Shown here piece after piece: positions 1 through 8,052 of a DNA stretch of 8,052 bases. Every line of letters begins with the position of its first letter. Position 1 is the first letter of the stretch. The notes under the pieces were generated by a model, which was not told the origin of the DNA, searched no databases, and saw nothing but the letters and a program-made list of their open reading frames with translations. This DNA comes from Planctomycetes bacterium SM23_32 (lineage in GTDB: Bacteria; Planctomycetota; Brocadiia; SM23-32): contig LJUE01000158.1 of the NCBI GenBank assembly GCA_001303885.1, positions 1 to 8,052 on the forward strand. The letters are read 5' to 3'. Both the position numbers and the translations under genes were made by a program.

Positions 1-23
1 TTACGCAGGCTGGGTGGCAGGAC

Positions 24-863
24 ATGTGGCGAGGAAGCCAGGACGCGTCTCTGCGCCAGTATCTCAAGGAGATCGGCGCCTACCCCCTGCTCGGCAGGGA
101 AGAGGAGCAGGAGCTGGCGCGGCGCTTCCGGCGAGAGGGGGACCGGGGGGCCAGGGACCGGCTGACCCTCTGCAACCTGCGGCTGGTGGCTAACATCGCC
201 AACGACTATGCCGGTCGCGGCCTGGAGCTGACCGACCTGATCGAGGAGGGCAACCTCGGCCTGCTGCACGCCGTGGAGAAGTTCGACCCCGACCGCGGGT
301 TCCGCTTCAGCACCTATGCCACACACTGGATCCGCCGCGCCATCCGGCGGGCCCTCAACTCCAGCGCGCGCACCATCCGCATACCCACCTACATGGTTGA
401 GATCGTGGCCAAGGCCAAGCAGGCCCAGTCCGCTCTGCGCGCCGAGCTGGGCCGCGACCCCACAATGGCGGAGGTGGCCGAGCAGCTCGAACTGAGCGGC
501 ACGCGGGCCCGCTTGCTGCAGCGGACGATCTCCGCCGACACGACGAGCATAGACGCCGGCCCCCTCTCCGACCGCGACGGCCAGGTCTCGCTGGCCGTCA
601 TCCTCAGGGATCCCGACGCCGAGCGACCCGACAAGGTCGTGTTCGACGCGATGGAGCTGCAGGCCCTGGACGACCTGCTGGCGACCATTGACGAGCGGGA
701 GGCACAGGTGCTGTCGCTGCGGTTCGGGCTCGACCGCGACGGCCCTAAGACGCTCCGTGAGGTAGGGCGCGAGGTGGGGCTGAGCCGCGAGAGGGTCCGC
801 CAGATCGAGAAGGGCGCCCTGGAGAAGCTCAAGGCGGCCCTCGAAAGCGCCGGCTACGGCTGA
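24..863 (+). CDS. Sigma-70 family RNA polymerase sigma factor (group 2/RpoD-like, no region 1.1)
   Basis: This protein directs RNA polymerase to promoters. Its domains run in the standard order. Region 1.2 (about residues 7-38) has the typical DASLRQYLKEIG and PLLGREEEQELA. Region 2 (about 46-115) contains NLRLVANIA, DLIEEGNLGL and the RFSTYATHWIRRAI element. Region 3 spans about 116-175 (ARTIRIPTYM onwards), followed by a region 3.2-like linker. Region 4 (about 213-275) ends in the helix-turn-helix GLSRERVRQIEKGALEKLK, whose -35 contacting residues look standard. At 279 residues without region 1.1 it fits an alternative or group 2 factor rather than a full-length primary sigma. Region 2.4 is unusual: H101, R105 and R108 stand where E. 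coli sigma-70 has W433, Q437 and T440, while W102 matches W434. No stop lies in frame between base 3 and the ATG, and the AGG before the ATG is very close, so the true start may lie further upstream, outside the window. The family call is secure; the promoter class it serves is unknown. Confidence 0.93.
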   Translation: MWRGSQDASLRQYLKEIGAYPLLGREEEQELARRFRREGDRGARDRLTLCNLRLVANIANDYAGRGLELTDLIEEGNLGLLHAVEKFDPDRGFRFSTYATHWIRRAIRRALNSSARTIRIPTYMVEIVAKAKQAQSALRAELGRDPTMAEVAEQLELSGTRARLLQRTISADTTSIDAGPLSDRDGQVSLAVILRDPDAERPDKVVFDAMELQALDDLLATIDEREAQVLSLRFGLDRDGPKTLREVGREVGLSRERVRQIEKGALEKLKAALESAGYG

Positions 864-900
864 GCCTCCCGCCGGCCCGCTGCCTGCCCGTCGGCCGCCC

Positions 901-1269
901 TCAGCCGGCCCCCTCGTCCGACTCCATGATGCCGAAGGCGTTCCCCTCGGTATCCTCGCAGGTGACCAGGTACCCCACCCCCGGCACGGCGCTCTTGGGC
1001 TTGATGATCCTGCCCCCCTGGGAGGCGACTCGCGCCGCGAACTCGTCAGCCGAGGGAACGTCTATGATGTTGGTGATGCCGTCGGACGGCTTCTCCCGCC
1101 GGGCAATGCCGCCCCCGATGCAGGGCTCATCCGAATCTCCGGTCTCAACAAGCCAGTAATCCAGCGGCCCCTGCCACTTCGTGATCCTCCAGCCGAAGAC
1201 CTCACGGTAGAACGTGGCGGCCCTCTCCGGATCGTCCGCGCTGATGTCGAAATGGACTACTCTGGGCAC
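901..1269 (-). CDS. VOC (glyoxalase/bleomycin resistance fold) family protein
   Basis: This is a small single-domain protein of 122 residues of the vicinal oxygen chelate superfamily, close to the group annotated as predicted lactoylglutathione lyase-related enzymes. The N-terminal half has the hallmark VVHFDISADDPERAATFYREVFGW (residues 4-27, split here as VVHFDISADDPERAA then TFYREVFGW). The C-terminal half ends in the typical EDTEGNAFGIMES (105-117). H6 and E116 sit where metal ligands lie in metal-dependent members, so metal binding is plausible but not shown. I chose the GTG at 1267-1269 because a GGGAGGT Shine-Dalgarno lies about 6 nt before it and the conserved fold starts at once. A longer reading to an ATG at 1362 would add 31 residues unlike the family. 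The gene converges on the sigma factor gene with a 37-nt gap and is divergent from apt. The substrate cannot be inferred: members include lyases, dioxygenases and antibiotic-binding proteins. Confidence 0.88.
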   Translation of the reverse strand: MPRVVHFDISADDPERAATFYREVFGWRITKWQGPLDYWLVETGDSDEPCIGGGIARREKPSDGITNIIDVPSADEFAARVASQGGRIIKPKSAVPGVGYLVTCEDTEGNAFGIMESDEGAG

Positions 1270-1352
1270 CTGCGCACCTCCCTTCCCGCAACGCGTTTGC
1301 GTGCACCTTCCCCAGATGGCTCTCTCTGGAGGCACCCGGCTCAACCCACCGG

Positions 1353-1381
1353 ACCTTACCACGCCCTTTCAGGCGCGTCAA
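1353..1381 (-). promoter_or_regulatory. Putative promoter of the VOC gene
   Basis: Read on the minus strand, TTGACG (1381-1376) is followed after 17 nt by TAAGGT (1358-1353). The -35 matches five of six consensus positions; the -10 is weak at three of six. Transcription would begin near 1346, giving a leader of roughly 77 nt before the GTG start. It lies back to back with the apt promoter, about 31 bp apart. This was found by eye only, in GC-rich DNA. Confidence 0.4.
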
Positions 1382-1412
1382 CCCCGGAAGCCGTTGTCTG
1401 CGGCTCCACCCA

Positions 1413-1442
1413 TTGGACTCCCGAGCTTCGGGCGGCTACAAT
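1413..1442 (+). promoter_or_regulatory. Putative sigma-70 type promoter of apt
   Basis: TTGGAC (1413-1418) and TACAAT (1437-1442) are separated by 18 nt. The -10 box matches five of six consensus positions and stands out in GC-rich surroundings. The start point would be near 1449, giving a leader of about 90 nt. The spacer contains the inverted repeat CCCGA-gct-TCGGG (1420-1432), which could be a regulator site or chance. The only gene downstream on this strand is apt. Confidence 0.5.
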
Positions 1443-1540
1443 GCGTCCGGAACGCCTCGTGAGCGGCCATTCTGCGCCCCTGCATGCCCCGGCCGATGGC
1501 ATCCGGGATAACGTATGGCCGCGCGAGGAGAGGAGGCACG

Positions 1541-2065
1541 ATGGACCTGAGCAGCTACATCCGCAGCATACCCGACTGGCCGAAGCCGGGCATCGTCTTC
1601 CGCGACATTACGACCCTCTGCCGGGAGCCCGACGCGCTGCGGGCGGCGGTGGATGCGCTGGCGGCGCCGTTCGAGGGCGAGCAGATAGACCTCGTGCTGG
1701 CGGCCGAGGCGCGGGGCTTCATCTTCGGCGGGGCGGTGGCCTCCCGCCTCGGCGCCGGCTTCGTGCCCGTGCGCAAGCCCGGCAAGCTGCCCGCCGAGAC
1801 CATCGAACGCAGCTACGAGCTGGAATACGGCGTGGACACGCTCGCCGTGCACCGGGACGCCATCCGGCCGGGCGACCGGGTGCTGGTGCTCGACGACCTG
1901 CTGGCGACGGGCGGCACGGTGAAGGCCTGCTGCGAGCTGGTGGAGGAGTTGGGCGGGGAGGTGGTGGCCTGCGCGTTCCTGATCGAACTGAGCGCCCTGG
2001 GCGGGCGCGAGAAGCTGGCCGGCCGCCGCGTCGTCGCCCTCATTGACTATCCCACCGAGGAATAG
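1541..2065 (+). CDS. apt: Adenine phosphoribosyltransferase
   Basis: This cytosolic purine-salvage enzyme joins adenine and PRPP to give AMP and pyrophosphate. The 174-residue product matches the usual family length. The N-terminus reads YIRSIPDWPKPGIVFRDITT (6-25), the typical Apt opening. LVLAAEARGFIFGGAVA (51-67) and the flexible loop region around FVPVRKPGKLPAET (74-87) are also typical. The PRPP-binding motif VLVLDDLLATGGT lies at 114-126, with the paired acidic residues D118 and D119. The ATG at 1541 is preferred over an upstream in-frame ATG at 1484: an AGGAGAGGAGG sequence (1527-1537) lies just before it, and the shorter protein begins as the family does. The gene stands alone on this strand, divergent from the VOC gene and convergent with the DUF3137 gene. 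Identification is firm; xanthine-type phosphoribosyltransferases share the fold but differ in the N-terminal motif. Confidence 0.96.
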   Translation: MDLSSYIRSIPDWPKPGIVFRDITTLCREPDALRAAVDALAAPFEGEQIDLVLAAEARGFIFGGAVASRLGAGFVPVRKPGKLPAETIERSYELEYGVDTLAVHRDAIRPGDRVLVLDDLLATGGTVKACCELVEELGGEVVACAFLIELSALGGREKLAGRRVVALIDYPTEE

Positions 2066-2095
2066 GGGCAGTTACCTATTTCCGCCGGTTGGCCC

Positions 2096-2110
2096 CGAGA
2101 GGGCCTCTCG
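2096..2110. terminator. Perfect inverted repeat between convergent genes; possible bidirectional terminator hairpin
   Basis: CGAGAGG-G-CCTCTCG is a perfect 7-bp inverted repeat around one base. It lies 30 nt past the apt stop and 47 nt past the DUF3137 gene stop on the other strand. As RNA it can form a stem of about six pairs with a three-base loop in either direction. There is no T-run on either side, so it is not a classical intrinsic terminator. Position is the main argument. Confidence 0.3.
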
Positions 2111-2157
2111 ACGCCACATCGGCCTCAAGACGCGAAACAGGCATCTACCCCCATCCG

Positions 2158-3129
2158 TCACGCCTTCGTCCAGATGCGGGTGTTGAGGTCCAGGTCCTCG
2201 ACGATGCCCGCGGCAAAGCGCAGGTCCCGCAGGTACTGCTCCACCAGCTCCCGGTCCGCCATCGCCCCGAACCAGCGCGGCTCGAACATGTTCCGCCGCG
2301 TCGTGATGGCGATGTAGGCCTTCGAACGCACGAAGGCGAAGTAGACCTGCCTGCCGGCCTTGCGCTTGAAGGCGAGCAGCCGCTCCATCAGGCTCGGGCT
2401 CAGCACGTAGCGGGCCTCCACCTGGTCGTCGCCGTAGACGGCGAACTCCCGCTCGAACTCCGGGTCCTCCAGCTTCACCAGCTCGCCGCGCCGCACGAAG
2501 TCGAAGGCGTCCTGGAGCTTCTGGCCCAGCCAGCCGAGCGCCTTCTCGGCCACGTCCGGCAGGACCACCGTCATGCCGCGGAACTCCTTGTTGAAGTCGG
2601 CGATCACGAACAGGCCCCTGAAGATGGTGTGCCAGTGGGTCTGCGTCGTCTTGCCGGTGCTGGTGGTGGTCTTATACTGCGCGTGCAGCTCGGAGAACTC
2701 GATGGCCGTGGCGCCTATCCGCCCCGCCACGTAGTCCTCGCCCTGGAAGCGGTCTATGCTGTGGTTGAAGATGCCGCTGGCGCGGAACTGCTCCGGCGAG
2801 ATGTGGCCGTCAGGATCGTACCGGAGGCCCGGGTCCACGTAGCGCGCCACGGCCCCGACCACGCGCCGCTTGAACTCCTTCTTCAGGGGGCCGCTGCGCA
2901 GTGCCCCCATCCCCAGCACGACCAGGAGGGCGGCCGCCGCGACGATGATCGGCAGCATCGGGCTCCGGTGCGGGGCCGTCAGCACGAGCACGAGCCCTGC
3001 GCCGGCGGCCACGAAGAGCGCCGTGCCCCCCAGGTCGCGCCAAAAGCGGCGCCGCCGGACCTCCAGCTCCTCCAGCACCGGGCGCAGCTCGGCCTGGTAG
3101 AACGCCTCGAAGTCGGCCCCTTCGCTCAT
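2158..3129 (-). CDS. DUF3137 domain-containing membrane protein
   Basis: This is a 323-residue protein of uncharacterised function. A charged N-terminus starting MSEGADFEAFYQAELRPVLE is followed by two hydrophobic segments (about 33-52 and 58-77) joined by a short turn. A long, mostly soluble C-terminal region of about 245 residues follows. This layout, and phrases such as HTIFRGLFVIADFNKEFRG and the closing AYIAITTRRNMFEP, match the DUF3137 family as I recall it. With both ends charged, the N- and C-termini probably lie on the same side of the inner membrane. The start ATG at 3129 overlaps the stop of the upstream lemA as ATGA, so translation is probably coupled. DUF3137 genes often sit beside lemA in other genomes (from memory), which supports a joint but still unknown role. 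The family call is good; biochemical function cannot be assigned. Confidence 0.83.
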   Translation of the reverse strand: MSEGADFEAFYQAELRPVLEELEVRRRRFWRDLGGTALFVAAGAGLVLVLTAPHRSPMLPIIVAAAALLVVLGMGALRSGPLKKEFKRRVVGAVARYVDPGLRYDPDGHISPEQFRASGIFNHSIDRFQGEDYVAGRIGATAIEFSELHAQYKTTTSTGKTTQTHWHTIFRGLFVIADFNKEFRGMTVVLPDVAEKALGWLGQKLQDAFDFVRRGELVKLEDPEFEREFAVYGDDQVEARYVLSPSLMERLLAFKRKAGRQVYFAFVRSKAYIAITTRRNMFEPRWFGAMADRELVEQYLRDLRFAAGIVEDLDLNTRIWTKA

Positions 3130-3707
3130 GACGGCCGCTCCCTGTCCCCGTGGGGGCTGAGCCGCCCGCCGACGTCCGGCGTCCGGCGCTCCTCTTCAAG
3201 GGCCTGCAGGAACCGCCGCTCGCGGAACCCCGTCATCGAGGCCACCACGCTGCTGGGGAACATCTGCACGGCGTTGTTCAGGTCCATCACGGCGGCGTTG
3301 AAGGCGCGGCGGGCGGCGCTGAGCTGCTCCTCGACCTCGTTCAGCGTGCGCTGGAGGTGCATGAAGTTCTGGCTGGCTTTCAGCTCGGGGTAGTCCTCCA
3401 CGACCACGAGCAGCCGGCGCAGCAGCTCGGTGATGCGGTTGTTGACGGCCACCGTCTCGTCGGTCGAGAGGCCCCCCGCCTGCGCCTTGGCCCGCAGCTC
3501 GGTCACCTCGCGGAAGACCTCCGACTCGTGCTTCGCGTAGCCCTTGACCGTCGCGACGAGGTTGGGGATCAGGTCGTAGCGCTTCTTCAGCATAACGTCT
3601 ATGGTGGCGAAGGCGTTCTCGCAGCGGTTGCGCCTCATCACCAGGCCGTTGAAGATGAAGACGAAGGCGAGCAGCAGCACGACGGCGACGCCGATGGCGA
3701 TCTCCAT
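3126..3707 (-). CDS. lemA: LemA family protein
   Basis: This is a 193-residue membrane-anchored helical protein. Residues 1-22 form a hydrophobic N-terminal segment (AIGVAVVLLLAFVFIFNGLV), acting as an anchor rather than a cleaved signal. It is followed by the LemA signature: RNRCENAFATIDVMLKKRYD and LIPNLVATVKGYAKHE, about residues 26-61. The rest is predicted largely helical and includes the typical late motif NAAVMDLNNAVQMFPS. The last 25 or so residues (EEERRTPDVGG onwards) are charged and probably unstructured. LemA proteins have the N-terminus outside and a helical bundle, and their biochemical role is unsettled. An AGGAGAG ribosome site lies about 7 nt before the ATG. The gene is the first of a two-gene operon, its TGA overlapping the ATG of the DUF3137 gene. 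Identification is firm; function is not. Confidence 0.93.
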   Translation of the reverse strand: MEIAIGVAVVLLLAFVFIFNGLVMRRNRCENAFATIDVMLKKRYDLIPNLVATVKGYAKHESEVFREVTELRAKAQAGGLSTDETVAVNNRITELLRRLLVVVEDYPELKASQNFMHLQRTLNEVEEQLSAARRAFNAAVMDLNNAVQMFPSSVVASMTGFRERRFLQALEEERRTPDVGGRLSPHGDRERPS

Positions 3708-3768
3708 GGTTGGCTCTCCTCAAGCTGATACGCGCGCCGCGCGCCGGCCATTCACCGGCTGGCCGCCA

Positions 3769-3797
3769 ATCGTAGAGGAAGGCCGCTGCGGGTGCAA
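3769..3797 (-). promoter_or_regulatory. Putative promoter of the lemA-DUF3137 operon
   Basis: On the minus strand, TTGCAC (3797-3792) and TACGAT (3774-3769) are separated by 17 nt, each matching four of six consensus positions. Transcription would start near 3762, about 55 nt before the lemA ATG. It is divergent from the argG promoter, with about 36 bp between the two -35 boxes. This is a by-eye assignment. Confidence 0.4.
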
Positions 3798-3833
3798 CGG
3801 GCGGCTGCGCACGGCAGCCCGCCGGCGCCGGCT

Positions 3834-3862
3834 TTGACAGCCCGCACGCGCTGTAGTATAAA
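3834..3862 (+). promoter_or_regulatory. Near-consensus sigma-70 promoter of argG
   Basis: TTGACA (3834-3839) is followed by exactly 17 nt and TATAAA (3857-3862): a perfect -35 box and five of six -10 positions at the optimal spacing. It sits in very GC-rich DNA where such a match by chance is unlikely. Transcription would start near 3869, leaving a leader of about 75 nt before the GTG start of argG. It may also drive mutL and the GH130 gene. Confidence 0.72.
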
Positions 3863-3944
3863 GCCCGAGTCCCCCTCACCCGCGCTGCCGCAGGACCCTG
3901 ACCCGATCCGGACGAGGGGAGCGGCTTTCCGGGAGGCCGATCGC

Positions 3945-5201
<1,257 letters not shown>

Positions 5202-5236
5202 GCCCTCAACCACAACGACACGACGTCGGTCCGGCC

Positions 5237-5265
5237 GCCGTCCAGTCCGACGGCAGGGCGCCGTC
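5237..5265 (+). promoter_or_regulatory. Two mutually exclusive hairpins in the mutL leader
   Basis: Three arms occur in order: GCCGTC (5237-5242), GACGGC (5249-5254) and GCCGTC (5260-5265). The middle arm can pair perfectly over 6 bp with either neighbour, with a 6-nt or 5-nt loop respectively. The second hairpin ends 4 nt before the mutL ATG and places AGGGC, the nearest purine-rich ribosome-binding candidate, in its loop. The first would leave that sequence free. There is no T-run, so it is not an intrinsic terminator. A regulatory role is inference only; GC-rich DNA yields many such stems. Confidence 0.3.
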
Positions 5266-5269
5266 AGCC

Positions 5270-6091
<822 letters not shown>

Positions 6092-7061
6092 CCCCCGCTC
6101 GGTGGACGTGAACGTGCACCCGACAAAGCTGGAGGTCAGGTTCCGGCGAAGCAGCGACGTGTACGCTCAGGTCCTTGCGGCCCTGCGGGACGGGCTGCGG
6201 AACGCCAGCCTCACCCCCCGGGTGACGCTGACAGGCGAGGCGCCCGGCGCGCCGTCCCAGACCCGGGAGGGCGTGCGGCAGGCCATAGCTGACTTCTTCG
6301 CCGGTGCGCATCCCCGCGACGAGCGCCGGCCGGCGGCCTTCACGGCGTCTCCCGGGCGGGGGGCCGCCGCCGGAGGGGGCGCGTCGGCTCCTGCGGCCCA
6401 GCCGGCGCCTGTGCCTGCGGCCGTCCCCGAGCTGAGGGCCCGGTTCGGCAACTGCATCCAGGTGCTCGATGCCTACATCGTCGAGGAGTGCGAGGAAGGC
6501 GTCCGGCTGATTGACCAGCACGCGCTCCACGAGCGCATCCTCTACGAGCGCATCAAGCGCGGCCTGGAGGAGGGCGCACTGGCCAGCCAGCAGCTGCTGG
6601 TCCCCGAACTGGTCGAGATGCCCCAGCAGGAGTTCTACGCCGTCATTGACCTGAAGGACGACCTGGCCCGGTTCGGCATGGACATCGAGGCGTTCGGCGA
6701 GCGGACCATCATCGTGCGCTCCTTCCCGCAGGTGCTGGGCCGGTTCGACGGACGGAGCTTCTTCCAGGACCTGCTGGACGAGCTGGAGGGGCCGCAGGAG
6801 GCGCGCAAGGTGGACGGGCGGCTGGAGAAGCTCACGCAGATGATGGCCTGCCGGGGCGCGGTGAAGGCCGGGCAGCGGCTCAGCGCCGGCCAGATGCGCC
6901 AGCTCCTCGAGCAGCGCGACGCGCTCGGCCCCGCCGACACCTGCCCCCACGGCCGGCCGACGGCCGTCCTGCTCACCCGTAAGGAACTGGACAGGCAGTT
7001 CCGCAGGACTTGAGCCCGACCGTGCGGGCCGCCCATAGAGACCAAAGGGAGTGACCGAGCG

Positions 7062-8052
7062 ATGACGCCGCAGATCCCCGCCGCCAGCCCCGTCGTGCGC
7101 CGGCATCCCGGCAACCCTGTCCTGTCGGCGGCGGATGTCCCCTACCCGTCCGTCCTCGTCTTCAACGCCGGCGTCACGAAGTGGCGCGGCCGCTACGTCA
7201 TGGTCTTCCGCAACGACTACGAGCTGCGCGACGGCGTCTGGCCGCAGAGGACGAACCTGGGCCTCGCCACCAGCGATGACGGCATCCGATGGCAGGTCGA
7301 GCCGGAGCCCTGCTTCGTTCTGGAGTCGCAGGAGGTCCGCCGCGCCTACGACCCCCGGCTCACCGTCATCGAGGACCGCTGCTACGTGTGCTTCGCCGTG
7401 GACACGGCGCACGGCATACGGGGCGGCGTGGCCGTCACCGACGACTTCCAGCGCTTCGATGTCCTGAGCCTCTCGGCGCCCGACAACCGCAACATGGTGC
7501 TCTTCCCCGAGCGGCCGGGCGGCATGTTCATGCGCCTGGAGCGGCCGTTCCCGATCTACGGCCGGGGCGCGCCGGAGGCGTTCGACATGTGGTTCTCCCG
7601 CTCGCCGGACTGCCGCTACTGGGGCGACGCGGAGCTGGTGCTCGGCTCGGAGCAGGTGCCGTACTGCAACAGCAAGATAGGCCCCGCCGCGCCGCCGGTC
7701 CGCACGGAGGCCGGCTGGTTGACGCTGTTCCACGCCGTGCAGAAGGACCCCGAGCGCGAGCTGCCGAGCTGGCACGGCGGCTGGCACAAGCTCTACGTGG
7801 CCGGCGCGGCACTGCTCGACCTGGATGAGCCGTGGCGCGTGGTCGGCATCTCGCCCGAGCCTGTGCTCGCGCCGTCCCCGGAGGTGGACTACGAGTGGCA
7901 GGGCTTCCGGGGCGGCGTCGTCTTCCCCTGCGGCCTCATCGTGGAGGACGACGGCGAGGTGAAGATCTACTACGGCGCCGCCGACACCGTCGTGGCCCTG
8001 GCCACCGCCCAACTGCACGATCTGATCGCCCTCTGCACCCACGTGCCGGGCC
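7062..8052 (+). CDS. Glycoside hydrolase family 130 protein (beta-mannoside phosphorylase/hydrolase type), 3' end outside window
   Basis: An open frame of 330 codons runs from the ATG at 7062 to the window end without a stop. It reads as a GH130 five-bladed beta-propeller enzyme. It opens with HPGNPVLSAADVPYPSVLVFNAG (split as HPGNPVL then PYPSVLVFNAG, residues 15-36). YDPRLTVIED (96-105) carries the aspartate D97, which I take as the general acid. DNRNMVLFPE (141-150), MFMRLERP (155-162), KIGPAAPP (205-212), LFHAV with H224, and the late FPCG (288-291) and YYGAAD (303-308) follow. GH130 members cleave beta-mannosides by phosphorolysis or hydrolysis. The retained R143, R158 and H224 suggest a phosphate-using type, but this is inference. 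AAGGGAG (7045-7051) lies 10 nt before the ATG. Family members are about 320-360 residues, so only the last few tens of residues should be missing. It sits 48 nt after mutL, an unexpected neighbour. Substrate is unknown. Confidence 0.87.
   Translation, partial: MTPQIPAASPVVRRHPGNPVLSAADVPYPSVLVFNAGVTKWRGRYVMVFRNDYELRDGVWPQRTNLGLATSDDGIRWQVEPEPCFVLESQEVRRAYDPRLTVIEDRCYVCFAVDTAHGIRGGVAVTDDFQRFDVLSLSAPDNRNMVLFPERPGGMFMRLERPFPIYGRGAPEAFDMWFSRSPDCRYWGDAELVLGSEQVPYCNSKIGPAAPPVRTEAGWLTLFHAVQKDPERELPSWHGGWHKLYVAGAALLDLDEPWRVVGISPEPVLAPSPEVDYEWQGFRGGVVFPCGLIVEDDGEVKIYYGAADTVVALATAQLHDLIALCTHVPG

Noticed and set aside
864..900. Terminator between the convergent sigma factor and VOC genes
   Set aside because: The 37-nt gap is GC-rich, but I found no convincing stem with a T-run in either direction.
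1252..2046. Plus-strand open frame of 264 codons overlapping apt
   Set aside because: It runs through the divergent promoter gap and apt in another frame, with arginine- and glycine-rich low-complexity translation; apt is clearly the real gene.
2089..3393. Plus-strand open frame of 434 codons
   Set aside because: It is antisense to the DUF3137 and lemA genes, which have family motifs, an ATGA overlap and a ribosome site; this frame has none.
3731..3743. CGCGCG-C-CGCGCG odd palindrome in the lemA leader
   Set aside because: It is alternating GC sequence in a GC-rich gap; as RNA it gives only a short stem, and nothing else supports a role.
7014..7029. GCCCG-accgtg-CGGGC stem right after the mutL stop as a terminator
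   Set aside because: Only five pairs and no T-run follow, and the next gene is co-directional with a ribosome site 16 nt later; too weak to call.

Overview
The window is a GC-rich (roughly two thirds G+C), densely packed bacterial chromosomal segment. It holds eight protein-coding loci in short transcription units on both strands, all housekeeping or common accessory genes. The sigma factor has a region 2.4/3.0 (HWIRRAIRRAL...ARTIRIPTYMVE) that resembles planctomycete-type sigma factors (YWIKQSIKRAL...TIRIPAYMVE, from memory). Planctomycetota or a related GC-rich phylum is therefore my best guess at the source, but this is weak evidence. GTG starts and clear GGAGG-type ribosome binding sites are used. 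I see no tRNA, rRNA, CRISPR array, transposase, integrase or attachment site.

Layout. (1) 24-863 (+): a sigma-70 family factor without region 1.1. It converges on (2) 901-1269 (-), a small VOC/glyoxalase-fold protein. (3) The 271-bp divergent gap carries plausible back-to-back promoters for the VOC gene and for apt (1541-2065, +), adenine phosphoribosyltransferase. (4) After a short convergent gap with a perfect inverted repeat come a DUF3137 membrane protein (2158-3129, -) and, upstream of it and overlapping by ATGA, a LemA protein (3126-3707, -). These two form one operon. (5) A second divergent gap holds a plausible lemA promoter and a near-consensus promoter (TTGACA-N17-TATAAA) for argG (3945-5201, +), argininosuccinate synthase. 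(6) mutL follows in the same direction but is split into two frames (5270 to about 5968, and from about 5967 to 7013). (7) A GH130 glycosidase/phosphorylase begins at 7062 and runs off the end of the window.

How the genes relate. Apt (purine salvage), ArgG (arginine/urea cycle) and MutL (mismatch repair) are unrelated housekeeping functions that happen to lie together. argG, mutL and the GH130 gene are co-directional with gaps of 68 and 48 nt and could share the argG promoter. LemA and DUF3137 are the only pair whose arrangement itself implies joint function.

The most notable observations are the mutL break and the sigma factor. At the mutL break the frame changes and about 15 residues expected inside the ATPase/transducer region are absent, while every diagnostic motif on both sides is intact. 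The sigma factor replaces residues that normally read the promoter -10 element. A pair of mutually exclusive hairpins also sits directly before the mutL start. I did not find a convincing undescribed system in this window.
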